Positions 18,617-26,607 of a stretch of DNA of 64,000 nt are shown here, piece by piece. Within the stretch, counting starts at the first letter, position 1; every line of letters starts with the position of its first letter. The notes below the pieces were generated by a model. That model saw nothing but the letters and a program-made list of their open reading frames with translations, was not told the origin of the DNA and ran no database searches. The stretch spans positions 62,001 through 126,000 of the forward strand of contig JAIPEW010000002.1 in assembly GCA_021736985.1 (NCBI GenBank), written 5' to 3'. Made by a program: the position numbers and the translations under genes. Source of the DNA: Clostridiales bacterium (GTDB taxonomy: Bacteria; Bacillota; Desulfotomaculia; Desulfotomaculales; VENG01).

Positions 18617-19390
18617 TTACCTATTATAAAATGAGCTAATCAATTCAGGAGCAGCAAGTTGAACTGCTTTGTCTAAATCTTTTCCAACATCTTCAGGAGA
18701 ATGAGCATCTGAACCCAAGGTAAACTTGATCCCCTGATTAATACATTCTTGTACGAATAAATAATGGGGGTAAATTTCTCCTACAGGTGCACGTAAACCA
18801 GAAGTATTTAATTCTACTTTGACACCGGCATTTTTAAATACACTTGAAGTTTCTCTATACAAATTATTTATGTTTTGACGTGGTACATAACCAAATTTTT
18901 TTATCAAATCAGGATGTGCCATTATATCAAACAATTTTGACCGGGCAGCTTGCTTTAATAGTGCAAAATATTTATAGTACAATTTTTCTATATCCATATA
19001 AGAATACTTTTTTACTTGTGAAGGGTTATCAAATCCCCACCCGTCAATATAGTGAACTGAACCTAGTACATAATCAAAAGGATAATTGAACAATATTTGC
19101 TTAAGTTTTTCTTCTTCACCCGGTATATAGTCAGCCTCAATGCCAAGCCATATTGTTATATCCTTAAATCTTTCTCTTAAATCTTCAACTTCATTAACGT
19201 ATTCTGGAAGCTCATTCATAGTCATAGCCAGTTCAGGATCTCTCTCTTCTTCGGGCAGCCAGTACATAGGAATATGATCAGCAAAACCTATTTCTACAAT
19301 TCCCTTTGCCCGTGCTGCATTAACATATTCCTCCATAGTACCCCTGGCATGTCCACACCGAGCAGTATGCAAATGGTAATCTATTAACAA
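18617..19390 (-). CDS. hisK: PHP-domain histidinol-phosphatase-type hydrolase (HisK/HisJ family)
   Basis: About 257 residues with the PHP metal ligands in order: DYHLHT near the N-terminus, FADH, GIEADY, GSVHYIDGW, AHPDLIK, and GSDAHSPEDVG near the C-terminus. This set matches histidinol-phosphatase (last-but-one step of histidine synthesis) of Gram-positives, though other phosphate esters are possible. GAGGTGG stands 5 nt before the TTG at 19390, giving (M)LIDYHLHT; GTG at 19399 is the upstream alternative. Follows the MetE-like gene by 10 nt, in one operon. Confidence 0.82.
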   Translation of the reverse strand: MLIDYHLHTARCGHARGTMEEYVNAARAKGIVEIGFADHIPMYWLPEEERDPELAMTMNELPEYVNEVEDLRERFKDITIWLGIEADYIPGEEEKLKQILFNYPFDYVLGSVHYIDGWGFDNPSQVKKYSYMDIEKLYYKYFALLKQAARSKLFDIMAHPDLIKKFGYVPRQNINNLYRETSSVFKNAGVKVELNTSGLRAPVGEIYPHYLFVQECINQGIKFTLGSDAHSPEDVGKDLDKAVQLAAPELISSFYNR

Positions 19391-19400
19391 AACTTCCACC

Positions 19401-20468
19401 TCAACTGCCCATAAGTTTTTCTGAAACTTCCCTGGTTAAGCGATATATTTGTTCACTCAATTCAGCCTCTAGAGTTCCAGTTCCACAAGCAGGGGTTATT
19501 AAGCACTGTTGTTTTATAAGATCTCGATCTATATCTCTTTTTTGTAACTCCCGCCAAATTTCATCCAGGCGGGCCAACAATGTTTCAGCAGTTTCCTCAA
19601 AAGACTCTACACTAGTTGGAGTAATTCCCCATGCTAGAATACCGCCTTTATTTAAAAAATCCTTTAGTTCCTGTACAGTTGGAAGCAGCGACATGCCGAA
19701 ATTATAACAGTCCAGGTTTACAATTTCTAAATTAGATTCAAAAAGAATAGACCAATCTATAGCATCACAGGAATGCAGCCCGGCATATCCGCCTTCAGAA
19801 TGTACAGACTTTGCTATTGCATTAATATCTTTTTTAATCATATCCCTGGTTATCGTAATATGAGTCCCTTTACCATACATACTTATAGCAGGCTCATCAA
19901 AAAAAAATATAACGGGAAGTCCAAATTGACTTAAAACTCTGGCCTGCCAGCGAGCGTGCATGGACAATGCTTTTACTAATATATCTCTTAGTTGTTCTTC
20001 GTAATAACATATACGCCCTTCTGCATCTTTTAATTGGAAACCTACTGTAAGCGGGCCGGCCATTTGTCCCTTTAAATACCTGGCACTTCCTGTTCCCTTC
20101 TCTTTTAACCTGTTTATAAATGCATAAAAACCTGTGGCAGAACTTTTTGGAATCGCGAACTGGTCAAGCGCCTCATTATTTCCCTGCTCTGCTTCCAGGT
20201 AAGTACTGTAAAAATCAGTCATTTTTTCTGACCAATTAGCACTTGATGTATTAAAGTATGCCTTATTATTCTCTACAACTAATAATCCCTTTTCTACGAG
20301 AGGATTTAAAACCTGGTATACAAAACCTTCTTCATTTCCTCTCATAGGTAATTGAGGCCAGTGTGGTATTTTAGGCAAACCTTTAAATATAAGTGAAAGG
20401 GCTTTTTCCGGCTCGGTGAATGGCATGCTGCCCACCCCTGTAGCCATACATTCCGGGTTAAAAGTCAT
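19401..20468 (-). CDS. MetE/UROD-superfamily zinc methyltransferase-like protein
   Basis: 355 residues. Related to the catalytic barrel of cobalamin-independent methionine synthase and UROD-like methyltransferases: the zinc ligand pattern is visible as His-x-Cys (GLHSCDAIDW) and a late Cys (TPACGTGTLEAE), with FFFDEPAISM as the Glu-containing strand. It lacks the N-terminal folate-binding half of MetE, so it is not a full methionine synthase. Such short forms are common in anaerobes and may use corrinoid or other methyl donors. ATG with AAGGAGAGG. A clear promoter and a 5' leader hairpin precede it. Confidence 0.75.
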   Translation of the reverse strand: MTFNPECMATGVGSMPFTEPEKALSLIFKGLPKIPHWPQLPMRGNEEGFVYQVLNPLVEKGLLVVENNKAYFNTSSANWSEKMTDFYSTYLEAEQGNNEALDQFAIPKSSATGFYAFINRLKEKGTGSARYLKGQMAGPLTVGFQLKDAEGRICYYEEQLRDILVKALSMHARWQARVLSQFGLPVIFFFDEPAISMYGKGTHITITRDMIKKDINAIAKSVHSEGGYAGLHSCDAIDWSILFESNLEIVNLDCYNFGMSLLPTVQELKDFLNKGGILAWGITPTSVESFEETAETLLARLDEIWRELQKRDIDRDLIKQQCLITPACGTGTLEAELSEQIYRLTREVSEKLMGS

Positions 20469-20498
20469 ATTAATCCTCTCCTTATCGTTAAATAAATA

Positions 20499-20519
20499 AC
20501 GCCGTACGAACGCCGGCGT
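20499..20519 (-). promoter_or_regulatory. 5' leader hairpin of the MetE-like gene
   Basis: Arms ACGCCG and CGGCGT enclose a 9-nt loop almost at the predicted transcript start. No U-tract follows, so it is not a terminator; a 5'-end stabiliser or protein site is possible. Confidence 0.4.
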
Positions 20520-20527
20520 ATACCATG

Positions 20528-20556
20528 ATAATATATCTTCTTTGGTTTTATGTCAA
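20528..20556 (-). promoter_or_regulatory. Promoter of the MetE-like/hisK unit
   Basis: Perfect TTGACA (complement of 20551-20556), 17-nt spacer, TATTAT (complement of 20528-20533). Confidence 0.72.
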
Positions 20557-20619
20557 AATGGCCTAATATTAATTAATCAGCTAGTGGCAATTCTAATAGC
20601 TATTTAAAGTTGCTGGCTG

Positions 20620-21561
20620 CTAATTACAACCTTTTACACCAGTTAATCTACGTATTTCAGGCAGCAATTCCCTTGCTCTATTTTCTCCCTGTTTTACAGC
20701 ATAACTCATTTTATTATAGTCCCAAACGGAAATATCTTTTATCTCCGGCATAATAACGATATCAGCATATTCTCTTAATTTATATAGAACATTTTCCGAG
20801 GCCATTATATCAATGCTCTGGGATAAAACATCAAATATACTGCTTACCTGGTGCAAGACTTGCCCGTCATATCCCACATCTACTGCTATCACTACATCCA
20901 TTTCCATTTTTCTAAGAATGCGGGCTGGTACGTTTTCCCTAACTCCACCGTCCACAAGTTTTTTACCATTAATTATTTTAGGCTCGAATAAACCAGGAAT
21001 AGAACAGCTTGCCCTAACAGCTTTGCTTATTTCAACATCGCTTACTGTTTCAATTTCTTGGGGGGGAATTACAGTAAGAGGCTGTATAGAATTTATCGTT
21101 ACCTCACCGGGCATAAAAAGAACTAACTCCCCATTTCTAACGTCTACAGCAGTCACAGCTAAACAAACATTTCTGCATTCTCCAAGTCTTGTACTGATTC
21201 CAAGTAATCGCTCTATAGTAGACTCTAGATTTTTTCCAGGCAACAGCCCCGTAGGAATACTAAAAGGAAACGGCAGCCGTATTCTCTCAGCTACAGTTCC
21301 CAGAGCTAGCAGAAATATATTTTGTATAGCGCCAAATCCATCAAAGACATCAAATACATTTAAATTATTCATTTTTTTCTCAATATCTTCTGGCTCATAC
21401 CCTGCGGCAAACATGGAAGCAGCTATACTACCAGAACTGGACCCTACTACGGCATGCACTGGAATATTTTCTTCTAGCAAAACTTTTAATACACCTACGT
21501 GAGCAGCACCCCGTAAAAACCCCCCACCCAAAGCCAAACCTACACTGGGACACTTATTCAC
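20620..21561 (-). CDS. Patatin-like phospholipase (RssA family)
   Basis: 313 residues. Oxyanion loop GGGFLRGAAHVG (12-23), nucleophile Ser42 in GSSSG, and catalytic Asp in VDGGVREN near residue 202, so the Ser-Asp dyad is complete. Predicted cytosolic lipid acyl hydrolase; substrate unknown. Start is GTG behind GGGGTG. No functional link to neighbours is evident. Confidence 0.85.
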   Translation of the reverse strand: MNKCPSVGLALGGGFLRGAAHVGVLKVLLEENIPVHAVVGSSSGSIAASMFAAGYEPEDIEKKMNNLNVFDVFDGFGAIQNIFLLALGTVAERIRLPFPFSIPTGLLPGKNLESTIERLLGISTRLGECRNVCLAVTAVDVRNGELVLFMPGEVTINSIQPLTVIPPQEIETVSDVEISKAVRASCSIPGLFEPKIINGKKLVDGGVRENVPARILRKMEMDVVIAVDVGYDGQVLHQVSSIFDVLSQSIDIMASENVLYKLREYADIVIMPEIKDISVWDYNKMSYAVKQGENRARELLPEIRRLTGVKGCN

Positions 21562-21635
21562 GTTAACACCCCGCCCTTTAATGATTTATATAACATTATA
21601 TGGGCGGGATAAATTAACAGTGTCTATACAAAAAC

Positions 21636-21785
21636 TTAATCACAATTTTTAAGTTTCTCTATTTCATATTCGATTTCTTCCATTCGCTGTAATATTTCAG
21701 GTTTAACAGAATGAGCCGGTATACGATTTTTCAAGTCTTCCAATTCTTTTCTTAATTTTAAAATTTTTTCTTTATTATTCAACAT
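21636..21785 (-). CDS. Short charged helical protein (49 aa), unknown function
   Basis: An ATG with GGAGG placed 4 nt upstream opens a 49-codon frame ending at 21636. The product begins MLNNKEKILKLRKELEDLKN, continues RIPAHSVKPEILQRMEEIE and is strongly helical and charged. The central segment resembles a small conserved clostridial protein that I recognise only loosely. It fills the gap between the Fur-family gene and the patatin gene on the same strand. Confidence 0.72.
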   Translation of the reverse strand: MLNNKEKILKLRKELEDLKNRIPAHSVKPEILQRMEEIEYEIEKLKNCD

Positions 21786-21826
21786 ATCCTCCAAGAGCAG
21801 TTAAGTAATTAATAAAAAAACATTTT

Positions 21827-22294
21827 CTAATTTTTTGCTCTTTTATTCAAACACTGCTCGCATAACCCGAAAATTTTTAACTCATGATTACTTATAGAGA
21901 ATTTATATTCTTTGTGAACTCTCTCTTCAAGTTCTTCAAGTAAATCTTCGTTTACTTCAATAATTTTTCCACATTCTGTACAAATTAGATGGTGGTGATA
22001 ATGACTTCCTTCCAGTGTTTCTCCAAATTCAAATCGTTTGCGCCCATCTCCAAAGTCAATACTTTGAATTATATTAAAGTTCATAAACAACTCCAGTGTA
22101 CGATAAACTGTAGCCAGGCCAACATCAGGAGATTTTTCCTTTACCAGGTTATAAATTTCTTCTGCACTTAAATGCTTTCCTTTATTCTCTGCTAAAACTT
22201 TTAAAACATCTTCCCTTTTAGGAGTTAATTTATAATCCCTGGTACGCAACTTTTCCTCTACTTCTTTTTTTATCTTTTCCAACTCAAACACCAC
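21827..22294 (-). CDS. fur: Fur-family metal-dependent repressor
   Basis: 155 residues: winged-helix DNA-binding domain (about 20-90, with VGLATVYRTLELF), metal region SHYHHHLICTECGKIIEV and a C-terminal CEQC, giving the two CxxC structural zinc pairs. Where PerR has Asp ligands this protein has Glu (RFEF and KIIEV), favouring Fur over PerR, though Zur cannot be excluded. Fur-type sites occur before feoAB and near sat and aprB in this window. Weak ribosome site before the GTG start. Confidence 0.85.
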   Translation of the reverse strand: MVFELEKIKKEVEEKLRTRDYKLTPKREDVLKVLAENKGKHLSAEEIYNLVKEKSPDVGLATVYRTLELFMNFNIIQSIDFGDGRKRFEFGETLEGSHYHHHLICTECGKIIEVNEDLLEELEERVHKEYKFSISNHELKIFGLCEQCLNKRAKN

Positions 22295-22320
22295 CGGTTT
22301 AGTTGTTTTTATTTACTAGT

Positions 22321-22350
22321 AGTATATATAATTTATAACAATTATGTCAA
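22321..22350 (-). promoter_or_regulatory. Promoter of the Fur-family gene
   Basis: TTGACA (complement of 22345-22350), 18-nt spacer, TATACT (complement of 22321-22326). The spacer is AT-rich and nearly palindromic (TATAAATTATA), a possible autoregulatory site. Confidence 0.65.
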
Positions 22351-22443
22351 TTTATATTATCTTACAAAATTCTATTCAGTAATATATTTTAGATTTATCT
22401 TGTCTGCAAGACATAATCTTATAATACTGGTGCATCCTTTTTA

Positions 22444-23646
22444 TTATCTTTTGCGATTAAAAATATATTTTCTCCTATTTTTGTATCTTCTAGATGCAAT
22501 CCAAATTAATAATATCAACATTAAAACAATTACGCACAATAAAAAGGGACGGTAAATTAGACCAGGAGATACATTTTCTGCAGCTATTAAATCTACCCGT
22601 CCTAAAATCTTGTCTTCACAGCTTATAATCAATTCTGCAGCTTTATCACCTTTTTTTAAGGGAGCCTTAATATTAGCAAAAGTCTCAATTTCCATTTGTA
22701 CATTACCATCATATTCAACTGGGAAATTGTAGTTAAAATTATCCCGGGTCTTTAAATCGACTTCTTTTTTCCCCCTGGGCACACTAATATGAGTTATTAT
22801 TTCTCCTTTTTTGACCAGCTGTTTTAATTTATAATTATTAAAACCATAATCTAACATAGTAACAGCATCAGAATACATGTCATTTTGACTATCACTTTTT
22901 AATACTACAGCTATAAGTTCCCTGCTGCCATTACAGGCTGCACCTACTATACAGTGTTTAGCTGCATTCGTATAACCCGTTTTTATCCCTATAGCGTTTT
23001 CGTATTTGAACAACAATTTGTTATGATTATTCATCCATGTATGAGGATTCTCTTTAGATACATTTCTCTCTATTTCTTTATTAGGCATTGACACGATATG
23101 CCTGAATTGTTCATTCTGCATGGCATATCGTGATATAATTGCTAAATCACGGGCAGTTGTTTTATGGTTAGTATCCGGCATACCGTGTGGATTTACAAAG
23201 TGAGAATTTTGGGCCCCTAAATTCTGCGTTTTCTCATTCATGAATTGAGCAAAGTCATTAACAGACCCACTGATATACTCGGCTATAGCTACTGATGCGT
23301 CATTGGCCGAATTCAGCAATGATGCATAAAGAAGACTTTCCATTTTAATTTTTTCACCTTGCTGCAAGCCTATACTCGTTCCTCCTGTAGAAACGGCATT
23401 TCGGGTTACTGTAACCATGTCATTCAGACTAGTTTTTTCCAGCGCAATTATTCCTGTCAATACTTTTGTAGTACTTGCTGGATAGAACTGCATATCAGCA
23501 TTTTTTTCAAATAATACTTGACCATTTTTCGCATCTATCAAAATAGCTCCCCGGCCAGATAGATCTAATACTGCAGCATTAGCTAAACTGGCCGGGGAGG
23601 TTATAAACAAACAAAAAGCTAATATAAAAACAACTGCATAATGCAT
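22444..23646 (-). CDS. dacF: D-alanyl-D-alanine carboxypeptidase (DacF/PBP5 family)
   Basis: About 400 residues. Signal peptide (cleavage near ANA-A), peptidase S11 domain with Ser58 in STTK, SAN near 118 and KTG near 220, a C-terminal PBP5 beta domain, then a terminal membrane helix (LCVIVLMLILLIWIA) and a basic tail. It trims the terminal D-Ala of stem peptides outside the membrane. The ATG at 23646 is preferred because AGGTGAGG covers the in-frame GTG at 23655. Starts 14 nt after the feoB stop. Confidence 0.92.
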   Translation of the reverse strand: MHYAVVFILAFCLFITSPASLANAAVLDLSGRGAILIDAKNGQVLFEKNADMQFYPASTTKVLTGIIALEKTSLNDMVTVTRNAVSTGGTSIGLQQGEKIKMESLLYASLLNSANDASVAIAEYISGSVNDFAQFMNEKTQNLGAQNSHFVNPHGMPDTNHKTTARDLAIISRYAMQNEQFRHIVSMPNKEIERNVSKENPHTWMNNHNKLLFKYENAIGIKTGYTNAAKHCIVGAACNGSRELIAVVLKSDSQNDMYSDAVTMLDYGFNNYKLKQLVKKGEIITHISVPRGKKEVDLKTRDNFNYNFPVEYDGNVQMEIETFANIKAPLKKGDKAAELIISCEDKILGRVDLIAAENVSPGLIYRPFLLCVIVLMLILLIWIASRRYKNRRKYIFNRKR

Positions 23647-23660
23647 TGTCCTCACCTACA

Positions 23661-25607
23661 TCATAAGTAACTTTCTGACTGCTTCCATATTCTGCTTATT
23701 GCTAGAATAAGCATCAGGGTAAACACTACAATAATTACCATTAAAAACAGTATCCACGGACCTTGAAATATTTCTAACAGTTTATTTAATATTCCTCCAG
23801 CAGTAAATGCAATTAAAAATATTGACGGCCAGATAACAAAGGCATCTTTCCATCCCAGTTCTTTTATAATAACCATTGTTGTAGCAATACATGGTACGAA
23901 CAATGTAAGGGTTACCAGGGCTACAAATTGTTGCAGCATTGGCATAGAAAGGCTCATCATTCCTGCCGTACCAAAATCCCTACGAATAAAGCCCATAAGA
24001 AAAGCATTTGCTGATTCTTTGGGTAACCCCAGCCACCCCACTGTAACAGGTTGCATAATAACTTGTATTGCTTCCAACAGGCCCGTTATTTTAAATAAGC
24101 TGAGAAGCAGAGCCCCTCCGATAAATATATATGCTGCTTCCTTTAGGAAGTCGTAAGTTCTGTCCCACGTCTTTTTTAAAACATTTTCTACGCGCGGCAA
24201 TCTCAGTGCGGGTAAATCAATCATCAAAGGCGATGTATACCCGGGCAAAAATCTTCCTAGTAAGGTTCCTACCCCTAACAATATTGAGAAAATAATAATT
24301 ATATAAAATATTAAATATTTAGGGCCCATACTGGCTAAAATTGCTGTAATAAAAGCCATTTGAGCTGAACAAGGAACTGCAAGAGCCAAAAGAAATATGG
24401 CTATACGCCTTTCCCTTTGTGATTCCAAAATTCGAGTCGTTATACAAGCCATAGTCACACAACCAAAACCAAGAACTAAAGGAATAATAGCTTGTCCGTT
24501 TAATCCCAGGTAGCTTGTTGCCCGGTCGAGCATAATTGCCATCCTGGGAAGATATCCCAAATCTTCCAACAGAGACAGCACCAAAAAGAAACCCAGTACC
24601 AGCGGCAATAAGAGGCCAATTACATAAGTTACTGTCATGGTTAAAACGCCAAACTGGCCGACTAACAAAGTCCCTATCGCAGATGCAGGATCTATATAAT
24701 TTCCTATTAAAGTGCGAATGGCAGGCTCATAATACTGTCCCATTACTACACCTTCGGTGAAACCAACTATTTTTTGGGCAATTAAAACTCCCATTATTTC
24801 ATATAGACCCCAGAGAACAATTATTAGAACTGGAAATCCTATTAAGGGATTAAGCAACCACTCTCCAATTCTTGCTCCAAGTGGATCTTTGACCAGTGAT
24901 GTTTTTTTATCCTGGACACTATTATTTACAATTTCATTAACTTCATTACGGCGAATTTGGTAAAAAGTATCCTTTTTGATTTCATCATTAATTTTATAAC
25001 TTGAAGCTAAATCCTTGTTTCCATCTAAAATAAATAAGGCTTCCTGCCTGCTTGCACCATAATTTTCCATCAAGCTTTTTATCTCTTTATTTATATATTC
25101 GTTTATGCAATTACTTAAATTAAAATTTTTGTCCAGCAATTTTTCTTTTAATTCATTGACTTCTTTATATTCTATAGCTACAGTGGAGATAACGGGTACA
25201 CCCAGTGATTCCTGTAAAACCGCAGTATCAATTTCCAGGTTTAACTTCTCTGCTTCATCAATGCAGTTGAGAGCTACTACCACAGGTACTCCTGCATCTA
25301 TCAATTGACGTGTTAAAAAAAGATCCCGCTCCAAATTAACAGCATTAACTACATTTATAACTAAGGAAGCATTTAAGACAAGGTCTCTGATTACATATTC
25401 TTCCTGGCTCATCCCAGAAAGACCGTATACACCTGGAGTATCCACTACAACACTTGCATTCCACTCTCCCTCAGATATCTTCACTGTAGTTCCTGGAAAA
25501 TTTGATATTTCCCTGTACTCCCCGGTTAAAGCCGTAAAAATTGCTGACTTACCTACATTGGGATTACCTATTAGGACAATTTTATTATTACATGCTTGAT
25601 TACTCAT
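23661..25607 (-). CDS. feoB: Ferrous iron transporter FeoB
   Basis: 648 residues. N-terminal G domain with GNPNVGKSAIF (P-loop), FPGTTV (switch), DTPGVYGL and LNCID, a helical spacer, then the membrane part with two Gate motifs; GFGCVTMACITT contains the conserved Cys. It imports Fe2+ under anaerobic conditions. ATG with GGAGGAA. Downstream of feoA, with a hairpin in the 62-nt gap. Confidence 0.97.
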   Translation of the reverse strand: MSNQACNNKIVLIGNPNVGKSAIFTALTGEYREISNFPGTTVKISEGEWNASVVVDTPGVYGLSGMSQEEYVIRDLVLNASLVINVVNAVNLERDLFLTRQLIDAGVPVVVALNCIDEAEKLNLEIDTAVLQESLGVPVISTVAIEYKEVNELKEKLLDKNFNLSNCINEYINKEIKSLMENYGASRQEALFILDGNKDLASSYKINDEIKKDTFYQIRRNEVNEIVNNSVQDKKTSLVKDPLGARIGEWLLNPLIGFPVLIIVLWGLYEIMGVLIAQKIVGFTEGVVMGQYYEPAIRTLIGNYIDPASAIGTLLVGQFGVLTMTVTYVIGLLLPLVLGFFLVLSLLEDLGYLPRMAIMLDRATSYLGLNGQAIIPLVLGFGCVTMACITTRILESQRERRIAIFLLALAVPCSAQMAFITAILASMGPKYLIFYIIIIFSILLGVGTLLGRFLPGYTSPLMIDLPALRLPRVENVLKKTWDRTYDFLKEAAYIFIGGALLLSLFKITGLLEAIQVIMQPVTVGWLGLPKESANAFLMGFIRRDFGTAGMMSLSMPMLQQFVALVTLTLFVPCIATTMVIIKELGWKDAFVIWPSIFLIAFTAGGILNKLLEIFQGPWILFLMVIIVVFTLMLILAISRIWKQSESYL

Positions 25608-25626
25608 TGTATTCCTCCACCCAAAT

Positions 25627-25648
25627 AAAAATCGGCCTTGCTAAGGCC
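25627..25648 (-). terminator. Hairpin between feoA and feoB, possible partial terminator
   Basis: GGCCTT-AGC-AAGGCC on the minus strand, followed by GATTTTTATTT. Short stem and interrupted U-tract suggest partial attenuation or a processing site rather than full termination. Confidence 0.5.
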
Positions 25649-25669
25649 TTGGTAAAAAAAACTAGCAAT

Positions 25670-25954
25670 TTATTTACAAGCAGTCGCATTATTATTTTCT
25701 GACAAAACGCATTTTTCACATTGCCGGAGGGGAACAGGAACAGGTTCTACCCCAATTTTTTTTGCTAGACCACGACCGAGTGCTATTTGCTGTCTGCGCT
25801 TACATACTATCACGGGCCCGGCAGGTATCACCTGGCAGCAAGTAATCATCTCACCTTCACTTATACCAAGTCGTATAGCTTTAGTCCTTATATTTTTGTT
25901 ATCTATATTAGTTACTTTAACAACTTGTCCCTTTTTAGCCTTATCAAGATTCAT
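25670..25954 (-). CDS. feoA: FeoA domain protein with Cys-containing tail
   Basis: 94 residues. SH3-like FeoA domain (VVKVTNIDNKNIRTKAIRLG, then IGVEPVPV), which supports FeoB. The last 20 residues add three cysteines (QCEKC and TAC) not needed for the SH3 fold; they could bind iron or a cluster. ATG with TTGGAGG. Preceded by a promoter with a Fur box overlapping the start point. Confidence 0.93.
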   Translation of the reverse strand: MNLDKAKKGQVVKVTNIDNKNIRTKAIRLGISEGEMITCCQVIPAGPVIVCKRRQQIALGRGLAKKIGVEPVPVPLRQCEKCVLSENNNATACK

Positions 25955-25974
25955 GGCTAGCCTCCAAGTTTTTT

Positions 25975-25990
25975 AATGATAATCATTTTC
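25975..25990 (-). promoter_or_regulatory. Fur box at the feoA start point
   Basis: GAAAATGATTATCATT (complement) is close to the Fur consensus GATAATGATAATCATTATC and lies just downstream of the -10 element, where repressor binding would block initiation. Confidence 0.75.
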
Positions 25991-25997
25991 AAAATTG

Positions 25998-26027
25998 ATT
26001 ATAGATTATTATGAATCATTAGGTCAA
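25998..26027 (-). promoter_or_regulatory. feoA promoter
   Basis: TTGACC (complement of 26022-26027), 18-nt spacer, perfect TATAAT (complement of 25998-26003). Confidence 0.75.
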
Positions 26028-26192
26028 CTATAAATTTATTAAATAATCAAATTTAATAAATTTTGGCCTCAGTTCTATAATAACTAATATGATAAACTTG
26101 TTGATAATCTCTAAATTTTAAAAAATTTTAACTGTTGTTAAATTATGTCCATAAAATAAGAAAAATTATATCCCCGGGTCCCAACGCATACT

Positions 26193-26330
26193 TTAACTAG
26201 CATACCAGACAAATATGCCCAATATAATTACAGAAAAAAGAGAAAACAATAACAACAATAAAAATACAGGATCTATGGCCAACCTACCTATGCGTATTTT
26301 AGTTAGGCCATTACTTTTTTTATTTTTCAT
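26193..26330 (-). CDS. Short single-pass membrane protein (45 aa), unknown function
   Basis: An AGGAGGAAGTACT ribosome site precedes an ATG opening a 45-codon frame. Residues 1-16 are basic (MKNKKSNGLTKIRIGR), residues 21-43 are one hydrophobic helix, and it ends VWYAS. The N-terminal phrase recalls the beginning of site-2 proteases, but nothing catalytic follows. It lies between htrA and feoA on their strand. No family recognised. Confidence 0.6.
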   Translation of the reverse strand: MKNKKSNGLTKIRIGRLAIDPVFLLLLLFSLFSVIILGIFVWYAS

Positions 26331-26607
26331 AGTACTTCCTCCTGCTCTTTTATTTTACAAAAGCAGCTTTCCATGCCTGGTTTGTGACGTATGGTAAGAA
26401 ACAATTCACCGAGAGAAAAACTGTAAGCTGTAACAATGGGTTACATCCCCTTACAAGCTTAAGACAAAACATGAAAATGGTTCCCCCGGCTTACTGTATT
26501 TGCCTAAATTTATATTTTCAATAAAGTAACTACTTTGAATCATTTTTATTTATAAAAAGACAAAGCAAAATCAAGAGTTTACTCTGCCTTTTTTATTTTT
26601 CAATATT

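Noticed and set aside
20813-21502. A 229-codon plus-strand frame
   Set aside because: Antisense to the patatin gene, whose catalytic motifs are intact; no ribosome site.
26215-26397. A 60-codon plus-strand frame
   Set aside because: No ribosome site; the opposite strand carries the better supported 45-codon membrane protein.
26560-26600. Terminator behind htrA
   Set aside because: The stem (AGAGT/ACTCT plus GC pairs) is short and interrupted on either strand; support too weak to list.
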